Assembly (NCBI GenBank): GCA_963620985.1
Contig: CAVFCI010000033.1
Location: 1-20,938, forward strand
Source of the DNA: F23-B02 sp963620985
GTDB lineage: Bacteria; Bacillota; Clostridia; Oscillospirales; Oscillospiraceae
Length of the DNA stretch: 20,938 nt
Direction of reading: 5' to 3'
The notes beneath the pieces are model-generated. The model had not been told where the DNA came from. It saw only the letters and a program-made list of their open reading frames with translations, and did no database searches. Below are positions 13,348 to 20,938 of the stretch, piece by piece. A program made the translations under genes and the position numbers. The first letter of the stretch is position 1, and every line of letters starts with the position of its first letter.

Positions 13348-14709
13348 TTAGCGAACGATGAAGTTGACGGAGGTGTCGCCCTGCTCGTCAACGCCGAACT
13401 CGTAGTCCTTGCCGGGCAGAACAGCGTTTACGATGATGCCGACGATGGAGGCTACTGCGAGGCCGGAGAGAGAGACGATGCCGATCTGGATGCTGCCGAC
13501 GGAGTAGTTGATGCCGATCGCGAGAACGAGGATGAGAGCTGCGACGATGACATTGCGGCTGTTGGTGAAATCGACCTTGTTCTCAACGACGTTGCGGACA
13601 CCGACTGCGGAGATCATACCGTAGAGGATCAGAGAGATGCCGCCGATGGTCGCGGTGGGCATTGCGGTTATCAGAGCCGCGAACTTCGGGCAGAAGGAGA
13701 AGATTATCGCAAAGCAGGCGGCGATGCGGATGACGCGGGGATCGTATACCTTGCTGAGTGCGAGAACGCCGGTGTTCTCACCGTAGGTGGTGTTTGCGGG
13801 TGCGCCGAAAAGAGATGCGAGGGTAGTTGCAAGGCCGTCGCCCAGAAGGGTGCGGTTCAGGCCGGGGTCAACGACGTAGTTTTTGCCGACGGTGGAGGAT
13901 ATTGCGCAGATATCGCCGATGTGCTCGACCATGGTGGCCAGAGACAGGGGAACGATGGTGAACACAGCGCTCAGGAGCATGCCGGTGTCAACGTCCATGT
14001 TGAACAGGTGGAACACGCTCTTTTCCCATACGATGGGCAGGCCGAACCACTTTGCAGCGGATACGGTCTCAGCTACGTTTGCTCTTGCCGCGGGGTCAAC
14101 GATGACCGCGATCAGGTAGGAGCCGAGGACACCGAGGAGGATGGGGATGATCTTTGCCATACCCTTGCCCCAGATGTTGAAGTAGATGACTATGATAATG
14201 GCGGCTGCCGCTATGAACCAGTTGGAATTGCAGTTGTTGATAGCCGAGGAGGACAGGATCAGACCGATGCAGATGATGATGGGGCCTGTTACTATCGGGG
14301 GGAAGAACTGCATGACCTTCTTTACGCCGTAGGCTTTGAAAAGAGCCGCCAGAACGGCGTACATAAGTCCTGCGCAGGCGACGCCGAAGCAGGCGTAAAC
14401 GAGCAGGTCGCTGTTGACGGGGACTCCTGCGGAGGAATCGAAGCCGGTGATGGCGTTGTAGCCGCCGATGAAGGCAAACGACGAGCCGAGGAAGGCGGGT
14501 ACCTTGCGCTTTGTCAGCAGGTGGAACAGCAGCGTGCCTAGACCTGCAAACAGCAGCGTCGTTGCGATATCTATGCCCGTAAGGATGGGGACAAGAACGG
14601 TCGCGCCGAACATTGCGAACATGTGCTGAAGTCCGAGGATCAGCATTTTCGGAGTGCCAAGGGTGCGTGCGTCATACACGGGTCCATTAATCACGGTCTT
14701 TTCTTTCAT
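13348..14709 (-). CDS. uraA: Uracil permease (NCS2 family)
   Basis: 453 residues with about 14 membrane segments. Key family features are GLQHMFAMFGATVLVPILTG near the N-terminus (about 26-45), SSFAFIGGYNAI, TMVEHIGDICAISSTVG in the middle with the substrate-binding glutamate, and GAPANTTYGENTGVLALSKV with the second binding glutamate. These identify a uracil-type proton symporter rather than a xanthine or ascorbate relative. The ATG at 14709 lies about 10 bases after AGAGAGGT. The gene follows pyrR by 54 bases with no terminator between, so it should be transcribed from the PyrR-controlled promoter and be shut down when UMP is plentiful. It is called pyrP in bacilli. Confidence 0.95.
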   Translation of the reverse strand: MKEKTVINGPVYDARTLGTPKMLILGLQHMFAMFGATVLVPILTGIDIATTLLFAGLGTLLFHLLTKRKVPAFLGSSFAFIGGYNAITGFDSSAGVPVNSDLLVYACFGVACAGLMYAVLAALFKAYGVKKVMQFFPPIVTGPIIICIGLILSSSAINNCNSNWFIAAAAIIIVIYFNIWGKGMAKIIPILLGVLGSYLIAVIVDPAARANVAETVSAAKWFGLPIVWEKSVFHLFNMDVDTGMLLSAVFTIVPLSLATMVEHIGDICAISSTVGKNYVVDPGLNRTLLGDGLATTLASLFGAPANTTYGENTGVLALSKVYDPRVIRIAACFAIIFSFCPKFAALITAMPTATIGGISLILYGMISAVGVRNVVENKVDFTNSRNVIVAALILVLAIGINYSVGSIQIGIVSLSGLAVASIVGIIVNAVLPGKDYEFGVDEQGDTSVNFIVR

Positions 14710-14763
14710 TGGTGATTGTACCTCTCTTAGTGTAGTTTATATAAAGGGTATTTGCTTACTGAT

Positions 14764-15303
14764 TTATTCTATCTCCATGAGATATACGCCCGTTTCGCCG
14801 TCAAACTCCGGCAGACGCACCTCTATGAGCTCCGAGCGCGAGGTGGGGACGTTTTTGCCGACATAGTCGGCTCTTATTGGGAGCTCGCGGTGGCCGCGGT
14901 CAACAAGCACGGCAAACTGGATGCTGCGCGGACGGCCTGCCGTGAACACGGCCTCGATAGCGGCTCGCGCCGTGCGCCCCGTGTACAGCACATCGTCAAT
15001 CAGAACGACGTTTTTATCGTTCACGTCCGTTCCGATATCGGCTCTGAGCAGCACCGGCTGCTCGCTCTCGCGGCTCAGATCGTCGCGGTAGAAGCGGATA
15101 TCCACACTTCCGCAGGGCACCTCAGCCTCCTCGATCTTTCTTATGTTGTCGCGGATGCGCTCGGATATGGGCACTCCCCTTCTGCGTATACCGACGAGCA
15201 CTACGTTCTCAACGCCCTTGTTCTTCTCGGTTATCTCGTGGGATATCCTCATAAGTGCGCGGCTCATTGCCGCCTCATCCATAAGTCTTGCCTTGAGCTT
15301 CAC
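14764..15303 (-). CDS. pyrR: PyrR: pyrimidine operon attenuator / uracil phosphoribosyltransferase
   Basis: 179 residues, the usual length. The PRPP-binding loop is VVLIDDVLYTGRTARAA (about 99-115), the VGIRRRG region is near residue 37, and DRGHRELPIRADYVGKNVPT is the conserved C-terminal segment. With UMP bound, PyrR binds nascent leader RNA and favours a terminator; it also converts uracil and PRPP to UMP in most homologues. The start is GTG at 15303, four bases after GGGGTGA. The leader immediately upstream contains a PyrR-binding loop and a terminator, so pyrR regulates itself and the downstream permease. Other pyr biosynthesis genes are not in the window. Confidence 0.96.
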   Translation of the reverse strand: MKLKARLMDEAAMSRALMRISHEITEKNKGVENVVLVGIRRRGVPISERIRDNIRKIEEAEVPCGSVDIRFYRDDLSRESEQPVLLRADIGTDVNDKNVVLIDDVLYTGRTARAAIEAVFTAGRPRSIQFAVLVDRGHRELPIRADYVGKNVPTSRSELIEVRLPEFDGETGVYLMEIE

Positions 15304-15437
15304 TGTATCACCCCGAACAAAAGAAAATCGCCCTGCCGAAAACCGGCAAGACGCACAAGAACATGTCTCTCAAGTCTGAGAGAAGCACAATATCTGCGAT
15401 TTTGCCGGCTTCACGGAACCGTCTTAAAAATCTTTTC
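15304..15437 (-). promoter_or_regulatory. PyrR-binding transcription attenuator leader
   Basis: On the minus strand GGTTCCGTGAAGCC (15420-15407) fits the PyrR binding loop ARUCCNGNGAGGYU with paired changes that keep the base pairs (A-U to G-C at the ends, C-G to U-A inside). Its 3' half, AAGCCGGCA, can instead pair with TGCCGGTTT in the 5' half of the terminator hairpin, which is an antiterminator. A further stem, TCTCTCA...TGAGAGA, lies between them. With UMP-PyrR bound, the terminator forms; without it, pyrR-uraA is read. Confidence 0.8.
15332..15350 (-). terminator. Attenuator terminator hairpin of pyrR
   Basis: On the minus strand CTTGCCG pairs with CGGCAGG around GTTTT (one G-U pair), followed by a T-rich stretch GATTTTCTTTT that ends just before the pyrR ribosome site. 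The stem is short, as expected for a regulated terminator. Confidence 0.65.
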
Positions 15438-15443
15438 TATGCG

Positions 15444-15472
15444 ATTATAGCCGCTCATTCACAATTTTGCAA
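15444..15472 (-). promoter_or_regulatory. Promoter of the pyrR-uraA operon
   Basis: On the minus strand TTGCAA (15472-15467), 17 bases, TATAAT (15449-15444). Transcription would start near 15437, about 17 bases before the PyrR-binding loop. Confidence 0.8.
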
Positions 15473-15501
15473 CACCTTTTTTCCTTTTCGGCTAATATAA
15501 C

Positions 15502-15530
15502 AAAACCTGCGGTGAAAAGCCGCAGGTTTT
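15502..15530 (-). terminator. Terminator of the metK operon
   Basis: AAAACCTGCGG (15502-15512) and CCGCAGGTTTT (15520-15530) arms with a seven-base loop, ending five bases beyond the last gene of the metK operon. On the minus strand the T-run in the descending arm continues as GTTATATT. Confidence 0.85.
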
Positions 15531-15534
15531 CTGA

Positions 15535-16359
15535 TCATTTAGCTACATTATACACATCTTCCCTGAGATGCAGGAAGGTCGGGAGCTGCTCGCGGACGGA
15601 GTCTACCTCGTTTAAGTCTATATCGCAGTAGAGTATCTGCTCCTTTTCTTCGCAGGCTGCCCTCACCATGCCGAATGGGTCGGCGACGGTCGAGTGACCC
15701 CAGCACTCATAGTCAAAGCCCTCGTAGCGCGCCGCCGACGCGCCGACGAAAAACAGCTCGTTATCCATTGCACGGGCACGGACGCTCAGCTCCCAGTGCC
15801 GCGGGCCGGTGGTCATGTTAAACTGCGCAGGACACAGTATCAGCTCCGCTCCCCTCTTTGCCATAGCGCGGCACAGCTCGGGAAAGCGGATATCAAAGCA
15901 TATCTCCACGCCCATTCTGCCGAGGCTCGTGTCAAACACCGTTATATCCTCGCCTGAGGCAAAGCTGTTTGATTCCTTAAAGCGCACTCCGCCCTTTATA
16001 TCGACATCAAACAGGTGTATCTTGCGGTGACGCGCTATCTGCCTGCCGCTCTCATCAAAAACATAGCAGGTGTTATACAGCTTATCGCCGCATTTTTCCG
16101 GCACAGAGCCGCCGGCGAGGATGATGCCGTTCTCCCCTGCCCAGCGCGACATGGCCTCCCTGCTCCTGCCATTATCGCTGTCGGCGACGGCATGGAAGTA
16201 TTTTTTTGAGTACGGACAGCTCCACATTTCCGGCAGCACGACGAGCCCTGCACCGCTGCGCGCTGCCTCGGCTATCATACGCTCGGCCTTGCGGAGAGTC
16301 TGCTCCATATCCGTCTCCGTGCGCAGCTGCACGACGGCAAGCTTGAATTTCGGCTTCAT
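15535..16359 (-). CDS. Carbon-nitrogen hydrolase, omega-amidase (Nit2/MtnU)-like
   Basis: 274 residues. The nitrilase-fold catalytic triad is visible: E44 in VVLPEMW, K113 in RHRKIHLFD and C154 in GVEICFDIRFPE. The HLFDVDIKGG and CPAQFNMTTGPRHWE segments are typical of the omega-amidase branch, which hydrolyses alpha-ketoglutaramate or alpha-ketosuccinamate to the keto acid and ammonia. In Bacillus a homologue (YkrU/MtnU) belongs to methionine salvage, where it removes the product of a glutamine-dependent transaminase. That fits this gene's place behind metK and a SAM riboswitch. The ATG at 16359 is chosen over GTG at 16368 because GTGAGGT lies about eight bases before it. It begins 10 bases after the DUF1643 gene ends. 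Confidence 0.9.
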   Translation of the reverse strand: MKPKFKLAVVQLRTETDMEQTLRKAERMIAEAARSGAGLVVLPEMWSCPYSKKYFHAVADSDNGRSREAMSRWAGENGIILAGGSVPEKCGDKLYNTCYVFDESGRQIARHRKIHLFDVDIKGGVRFKESNSFASGEDITVFDTSLGRMGVEICFDIRFPELCRAMAKRGAELILCPAQFNMTTGPRHWELSVRARAMDNELFFVGASAARYEGFDYECWGHSTVADPFGMVRAACEEKEQILYCDIDLNEVDSVREQLPTFLHLREDVYNVAK

Positions 16360-16369
16360 TTCAAACACC

Positions 16370-16989
16370 TCACAGACAGTTTTGAAGATAGCTTACAATG
16401 TCAAATTCCTCGACCGGCGCATCCTTGCGCAGGTACAGAGGATGATGCGGATGACCCTTGACGGAGCGTTTTCCGGCGCTGTACCACCTTGCACCGCAGC
16501 TTCTGCCGAGCTCGACCATGTCGAGGACGCAGCGCTTTAAATAGGGGCGCTTTTCTATTATCGTGCCCCATGCCGCCCACACGGAGGGCGTTACGCCCTC
16601 GCCTACATTCTTTAATATGTACTCAAATGCGTGCATATTCTCGCGGTGCAGTCTTTCGTTCAGCACAGCGTCCATATCGTCAGGATCGGTCGCACGCTGA
16701 GCGTAGACATTGAACATTATCCAGCTGTCGTAGCCGTTGCCGGAGGCTATGCGCGCTACGCTTTTGAGCGTATTGTCAAGATCGTCGGGCGCGGCGGTGG
16801 ACGGGTTTATGCCGATGCAGATGAGCGGGTCGCTCCCTCGTGTTCCGAGTATATACCTGTATTCGGTGTAGTAGTCCGGAACGTACAGCCATTTATCCGC
16901 ATCGTAGTCCCCCCTGCCGCCGGAGGCTGCAAGCGCCTCGTCAAAGCTCACGATATCCAGCAGGCTGCTTTCGCAGCTCGGGATGTGCA

Positions 16990-16990
<1 letters not shown>
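16370..16990 (-). CDS. DUF1643 domain protein
   Basis: 206 residues, soluble. The recognisable core is LICIGINPSTAAPDDLDNTL (about 56-75), then IMFNVYAQRATDPDDMD and SVWAAWGTIIEKRPYLK, which together define the DUF1643 family; GKRSVKGHPHHPLYL lies near the C-terminus. No biochemical function is established for this family as far as I know. The ATG at 16990 overlaps the metK stop by one base (TAATG), so translation is probably coupled, with GAGG about 10 bases upstream. Its place between metK and an omega-amidase in a SAM-riboswitch operon suggests a role linked to S-adenosylmethionine or methionine recycling, but this is inference from position. Confidence 0.85.
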
Positions 16991-18171
<1,181 letters not shown>

Positions 18172-18221
18172 TTTAAATTCCTCCGAAAAATAATATTTCC
18201 GAACACTCAGGCAATTAAAAA

Positions 18222-18242
18222 GCTCCGTCGAGCCGACGGAGC
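18222..18242 (-). terminator. Regulated terminator of the SAM riboswitch
   Basis: GCTCCGTCG and CGACGGAGC arms with a three-base loop, followed on the minus strand by TTTTTAATTG. It lies between the aptamer and the metK ribosome site. Confidence 0.9.
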
Positions 18243-18261
18243 AACAAATTTGGTCATAAGC

Positions 18262-18353
18262 CTCATCTTTCGATAATCACCGCCGGATTTGGCACCTTGC
18301 TTTCGCAGGTTGCCGGGCTTCATAGGGCCGTTCCCTCCACCGCTCTTGATAAG
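18262..18353 (-). ncRNA. SAM-I (S-box) riboswitch aptamer
   Basis: On the minus strand the S-box landmarks occur in order: CTTATCAAGAG opening the P1 stem, GGTGGAGGGA, GGCCCTATGAAGCCCGGCAA, CCTGCGAAAGCAAGGTGCCAA (P3 hairpin and start of P4), AAATCC, and GATGAG closing P1. With SAM bound, the downstream terminator at 18222-18242 forms and metK expression stops. The match is close to consensus and needs no gaps in the core. Confidence 0.96.
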
Positions 18354-18372
18354 GTGTTCAGTTTTCGTAAGC

Positions 18373-18400
18373 ATTATAGCAGATAGCCGCGCATTGTCAA
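18373..18400 (-). promoter_or_regulatory. Promoter of the metK operon
   Basis: On the minus strand consensus TTGACA (18400-18395), 16 bases, consensus TATAAT (18378-18373). The start would be near 18366, a dozen bases before the riboswitch P1 stem. Confidence 0.85.
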
Positions 18401-18407
18401 GTAAAAT

Positions 18408-18436
18408 TTGAAAAATATCTCGATATAGTGTATACT
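18408..18436 (+). promoter_or_regulatory. Promoter of the DAHP synthase gene
   Basis: TTGAAA (18408-18413), 17 bases, TATACT (18431-18436). Its -35 box is seven bases from the -35 box of the divergent metK promoter. Confidence 0.7.
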
Positions 18437-18470
18437 GTGTACGGATATTGATATTTCGGAGGTCTACGTC

Positions 18471-19472
18471 ATGATAATCGTATTAAAGCGCGATGTATCC
18501 CCCGAGCAGGCGGAGGAGCTCAGATGCTGGATACGCTGCCACGGGCTCGAGGTGCAGACGATGCGCGGAGAGTATCAGTCTGTGCTGGTCGTCATCGGCG
18601 ACGCGGACAGGCTTGACGGGGCATATATCGAGGATATGGAGATCGTCGAATACGTCAGAGCCATAACGCAGCCGTACAAGCTTGCCGGACACAGGCAGCC
18701 GCATGACCACATCGTTGTCGATGTCGGCGGCGTTAAGCTCGGCGGCGGCTCGTTTACGCTGATCGCAGGCCCCTGCTCGGTCGAAAGCACGGAGCAGATA
18801 TGCGGCATAGCGCAGGAGATAAAGGCCGCCGGAGCTCAGCTTCTGCGCGGAGGCGCGTTCAAGCCGCGCAGCTCACCGTACAGCTTTCAGGGCATGTGCG
18901 CCGACGGTCTGCCGCCGCTGATCGAGGCCGGACGCAAGTGCGGCATGCCGACAGTCAGCGAGATAACGGATAAAGAGCAGCTTCCGCTTTTTGAAAGCGT
19001 CGATATGCTTCAGGTCGGTGCGCGAAACATGCAGAACTTCGAGCTGCTCAAGGCGCTCGGCAGGCTCGATAAGCCCATACTTTTAAAGCGCGGCTGGGCA
19101 AACACGATAAAGGAGCTGCTGGCCTCGGCAGAGTATATAATGAGCGGCGGGAACGAGCGCGTCGTGCTCTGCGAGCGCGGCATACGCACCTTTGAAACGG
19201 CAACGCGCAACACGCTCGATCTCTCGGCTGTGGCTGTGATAAAGGATCTCAGCCGCCTGCCGGTCATAGTCGATCCAAGCCACGCGACAGGACACGCAAG
19301 GTACGTTGAGCCCATGGCACTGGCCGCCGCTGCCGCCGGAGCGGACGGGCTTATGATAGAGGTACACAATGACCCTGCGCAGTCAAAATGCGATGCTGCG
19401 CAGGCCGTAACGCCGTCGCAGTTTGCCCTTATCTCTAAAAAACTGTTCGCCCTGCGCAGAGCGATCATGTGA
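18471..19472 (+). CDS. aroF: 3-deoxy-7-phosphoheptulonate (DAHP) synthase
   Basis: 333 residues. It condenses phosphoenolpyruvate and erythrose 4-phosphate in the first step of aromatic amino acid synthesis. An N-terminal ferredoxin-like regulatory domain (about 1-70), as in the Thermotoga-type enzyme, precedes the TIM-barrel. Landmarks are LIAGPCSVES with metal ligand C102, GGAFKPRSSPYSFQG (128-141), LLKRGWANTIKE (about 204-215), VIVDPSHATGH with H271, MIEVHNDP with E297 and D308 in SKCDAAQ. The N-terminal domain suggests feedback inhibition by tyrosine or phenylalanine. The ATG is eight bases after GGAGG. It is monocistronic, with its own promoter and terminator; no other shikimate gene is in the window. 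Confidence 0.95.
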   Translation: MIIVLKRDVSPEQAEELRCWIRCHGLEVQTMRGEYQSVLVVIGDADRLDGAYIEDMEIVEYVRAITQPYKLAGHRQPHDHIVVDVGGVKLGGGSFTLIAGPCSVESTEQICGIAQEIKAAGAQLLRGGAFKPRSSPYSFQGMCADGLPPLIEAGRKCGMPTVSEITDKEQLPLFESVDMLQVGARNMQNFELLKALGRLDKPILLKRGWANTIKELLASAEYIMSGGNERVVLCERGIRTFETATRNTLDLSAVAVIKDLSRLPVIVDPSHATGHARYVEPMALAAAAAGADGLMIEVHNDPAQSKCDAAQAVTPSQFALISKKLFALRRAIM

Positions 19473-19483
19473 TATATGTGCTG

Positions 19484-19513
19484 AAAAAGCCTCGGTCTAT
19501 GCCGAGGCTTTTT
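19484..19513. terminator. Bidirectional terminator after aroF
   Basis: AAAAAGCCTCGG (19484-19495) and CCGAGGCTTTTT (19502-19513) around a six-base loop. T-runs in both directions let it serve aroF and the convergent flavoprotein gene. Confidence 0.9.
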
Positions 19514-19523
19514 CGCTGTTTAC

Positions 19524-19916
19524 TCAGAACTCGATCGTGACGGGAGCTGCGGTGAAGCTCGATATCGTTGCCGTGCCGCCCTTGAAATACAAAACGACGC
19601 AGTTGCCGTCGCCGGGCGTGTACATGCCGCGCAGCTCGGGGTAGCCTGCGAGCATATGCTCACACGCCCCGATGCTGTCATCGGGGTACACTTCGCCGCA
19701 GACGCGGATCCACTCGCCGCCGCGCACGGCGCATATCTCTACCTTGGGATTTTTGCTTATCTGAGCAAAAAGCTCCTTTTTTCTGCCGGTCTGGATGCCG
19801 AGATGTCCGTTATAGATATCCACCGTTCCGAACGGGCGCACGTGCGGCTGGTCGCCGTCGAGGGTCGCGAGATAATAGGTTCCCGCTTCTTTGAGAAAAT
19901 CATAAATTCGCTGCAT
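19524..19916 (-). CDS. Pyridoxamine 5'-phosphate oxidase-family (FMN-binding) protein
   Basis: 130 residues and a single split-barrel domain. The N-terminal FLKEAGTYYLATLDGDQPHV, then RPFGTVDIYNGHLGIQTGRK and KNPKVEICAVRGGEWIRVCG, match the small clostridial PNPOx-like proteins, in which RPFG and the TGRKK segment are expected to contact FMN phosphate. These proteins are usually FMN- or F420-binding reductases or heme-utilisation relatives, not true PNP oxidases; the substrate is unknown. The ATG at 19916 is seven bases after GGAGG. It is monocistronic, with a good promoter divergent from the Nudix gene. Confidence 0.9.
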   Translation of the reverse strand: MQRIYDFLKEAGTYYLATLDGDQPHVRPFGTVDIYNGHLGIQTGRKKELFAQISKNPKVEICAVRGGEWIRVCGEVYPDDSIGACEHMLAGYPELRGMYTPGDGNCVVLYFKGGTATISSFTAAPVTIEF

Positions 19917-19942
19917 GATGCGGCCTCCTTCTGTTTTTTATA

Positions 19943-19971
19943 AGCATACTCCCCCGCCGCGCCAATGTCAA
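19943..19971 (-). promoter_or_regulatory. Promoter of the PNPOx-family gene
   Basis: On the minus strand consensus TTGACA (19971-19966), 17 bases, TATGCT (19948-19943). The start would be near 19936, about 20 bases before the ATG. Confidence 0.75.
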
Positions 19972-19978
19972 TTCACTC

Positions 19979-20007
19979 TTGACGCGGCGGGCAAAAAATG
20001 CTAATGT
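19979..20007 (+). promoter_or_regulatory. Putative promoter of the Nudix gene
   Basis: TTGACG (19979-19984), 17 bases, TAATGT (20002-20007) preceded by TGC (extended -10). The predicted start is near 20014, which leaves only about 10 bases of leader and cuts into the ribosome site, so the exact start or promoter may be different. Confidence 0.45.
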
Positions 20008-20023
20008 GTTGCGGGTGATAAAA

Positions 20024-20542
20024 ATGGAAAAATGGGACGCATACAACGTTGACAGAATACCGACCGGCACGAGCGTCGTGCGCGGCGCAGAGCATGCCGA
20101 TGGTCTTTACCACATGGTCGTTCACGCCGCGATATTCAGCTCCGAGGGCAGGCTGCTCATCCAGCGGCGCTGTGCGCAGAAGAAAACATTTCCCGAGAAA
20201 TGGGACATCACCGTCGGCGGCAGCGCACTTTGCGGCGAGACGAGCCGCGAGGCAATGCAGCGCGAGCTGCGCGAGGAGCTGGGGCTGGAGCTTGACTTTT
20301 CGAGCCTCCGTCCGCGCCTGACGGTGAATTTTGAGGACGGCTTTGACGACTATTACATCATTGAAAAGGATGTTGCGCTCGACCGCCTGCGCTTTCAGGC
20401 TGAGGAGGTCATGGATGCGCGCTGGGCTACGCTTGACGAGGTCTGCGCGATGATAGACTCCGGCGAATTTATCCCGTTCATGAAGAGCTTCATCGCCCTC
20501 CTGTTCGAGATGCGCAGCGGCACGGATAATCTGAATATATAA
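20024..20542 (+). CDS. Nudix hydrolase (YfcD / isopentenyl-diphosphate isomerase-like subgroup)
   Basis: 172 residues. The Nudix box is complete: G-G-SALCG-E-TSREAMQ-RELREELGL, matching GX5EX7REUXEEXGU, with the glutamates that bind the metal ion. LYHMVVHAAIF before it and QRRCAQKKTFPEKWDITVGG resemble the YfcD/IPP-isomerase-like group, which hydrolyses nucleoside-diphosphate-linked compounds or is uncharacterised. The ATG at 20024 is chosen because GGGTGA lies five bases before it; an upstream TTG in the same frame at 19979 falls inside the promoter. The gene ends at a bidirectional terminator. Substrate cannot be deduced. Confidence 0.92.
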   Translation: MEKWDAYNVDRIPTGTSVVRGAEHADGLYHMVVHAAIFSSEGRLLIQRRCAQKKTFPEKWDITVGGSALCGETSREAMQRELREELGLELDFSSLRPRLTVNFEDGFDDYYIIEKDVALDRLRFQAEEVMDARWATLDEVCAMIDSGEFIPFMKSFIALLFEMRSGTDNLNI

Positions 20543-20546
20543 AATC

Positions 20547-20573
20547 GCACCGCAGGAGAACAACCTGCGGTGC
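20547..20573. terminator. Bidirectional terminator between the Nudix and SLH genes
   Basis: GCACCGCAGG and CCTGCGGTGC arms (20547-20556, 20564-20573) around seven bases, with T-rich stretches beyond each side (GTTTTATT on plus, GATTTTAT on minus). It serves the convergent genes. Confidence 0.85.
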
Positions 20574-20588
20574 ATGCGTTTTATTGAC

Positions 20589-20938
20589 TTACTGTGCGCG
20601 GTAGAGGAAGGTCACGACCTGACCGCGGGTGCAGGTCGCGTTGGGCGAGAAATGCGTTGAATCCGTGCCCTTGGTTATGCCGTTGGCAACTGCCCACTGC
20701 ACTGCGCCGTAGCAGTACGAGCCGTAGGAGACATCGACGAAACTGCCTGTGCCGCTGACAGCGGGCTCACCGGCGGCGCGGTACATGAATGTTACCACCT
20801 GACCACGGGTGCAGGTCGCGTTGGGAGAGAAATGCGTAGCATCAGTTCCCTTTGTGATGCCGTTTGCGACTGCCCACATGATAGCCTTGTAGTACACGCT
20901 GCTCGTGCTCACGTCAACGAAGTTGACCGTCGCGTTCA
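20589..20938 (-). CDS. C-terminal part of an S-layer homology (SLH) domain surface protein
   Basis: The reading frame is open to the right edge, so the N-terminus lies outside the window; about 116 residues are visible. It holds two SLH repeats, each ending in HFSPNATCTRGQVVTF[M/L]YRA. The core ITKGTD appears in both, preceded by AIMWAVANG in one repeat and AVQWAVANG in the other. SLH domains anchor proteins to pyruvylated wall polysaccharides in Gram-positive bacteria. The two repeats are offset by exactly 180 bases and are very similar at the DNA level. The GTG at 20912 is internal, because the frame continues upstream with NATVNFVDV, the expected start of a repeat. Three SLH repeats usually occur at a terminus, so at least one more may lie further right. 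Confidence 0.93.
   Translation of the reverse strand, partial: NATVNFVDVSTSSVYYKAIMWAVANGITKGTDATHFSPNATCTRGQVVTFMYRAAGEPAVSGTGSFVDVSYGSYCYGAVQWAVANGITKGTDSTHFSPNATCTRGQVVTFLYRAQ

Noticed and set aside
13267..14541. Long plus-strand open frame opposite the uracil permease gene
   Set aside because: It is rich in Asp, Gly and Glu with no domain, has no ribosome site and is exactly antisense to a clear permease; it arises from the codon bias of the real gene.
20589..20938. Direct repeats in the SLH region as a possible CRISPR or tandem-repeat array
   Set aside because: The repeats are coding, 180 bases apart and translate to standard SLH domains.

Overview
The window looks like a chromosomal segment of a GC-rich Clostridia member, most likely Oscillospiraceae-like. 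This is an inference from content. It has a PyrR attenuator, a SAM-I riboswitch in front of metK, SLH surface-layer repeats, a CitB/DcuR-type response regulator, an ECF sigma factor with an RsgI-like membrane partner, and frequent TTG/GTG starts after good Shine-Dalgarno sequences. There are about 20 protein genes, one tRNA-Gln, two cis-acting RNA regulators and many intrinsic terminators. I see no rRNA, CRISPR array, transposase or prophage genes.

Layout. Bases 1-324 are gene-poor and rich in inverted repeats, and resemble an interspersed intergenic repeat. Bases 325-4168 (minus strand) hold a four-gene operon: a CitB/DcuR-like response regulator, an Hpt protein, a membrane-tethered hybrid histidine kinase and an O-antigen-ligase/polymerase-like membrane protein. 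Together these form a complete multistep phosphorelay joined to a polysaccharide enzyme. A small orphan gene (4290) diverges from it. Then come a MATE transporter, a YihY/BrkB-type membrane protein, and a cdsA-lipid kinase pair for phospholipid metabolism (minus strand).

From 8862 to 13120 the plus strand carries an ECF sigma factor overlapping an RsgI-like membrane protein with a VNPS motif, then a membrane-anchored solute-binding-like protein followed closely by an orphan hypB, then a small membrane protein with a Cys/His tail. tRNA-Gln(CTG) follows on the minus strand with its own promoter and terminator. Next on the minus strand is pyrR-uraA (pyrimidine salvage and its control) behind a PyrR-binding attenuator.

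The minus-strand operon metK-DUF1643-nitrilase family lies behind a SAM-I riboswitch, so all three genes should respond to S-adenosylmethionine. Its promoter is back to back with that of a DAHP synthase gene (aromatic amino acid synthesis). The window ends with a divergent pair (flavin-binding PNPOx-family protein and Nudix hydrolase) and the C-terminal end of an SLH-domain surface protein that runs off the right edge.

The most interesting signals are the phosphorelay-polymerase operon, the sigma/RsgI-like pair with a predicted self-cleaving Asn-Pro bond, a 15-base sequence shared upstream of the sigma gene and the solute-binding-like gene, the solute-binding/hypB pairing, and the SAM-controlled DUF1643 gene. 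All family assignments come from reading motifs by eye; no database search was possible.
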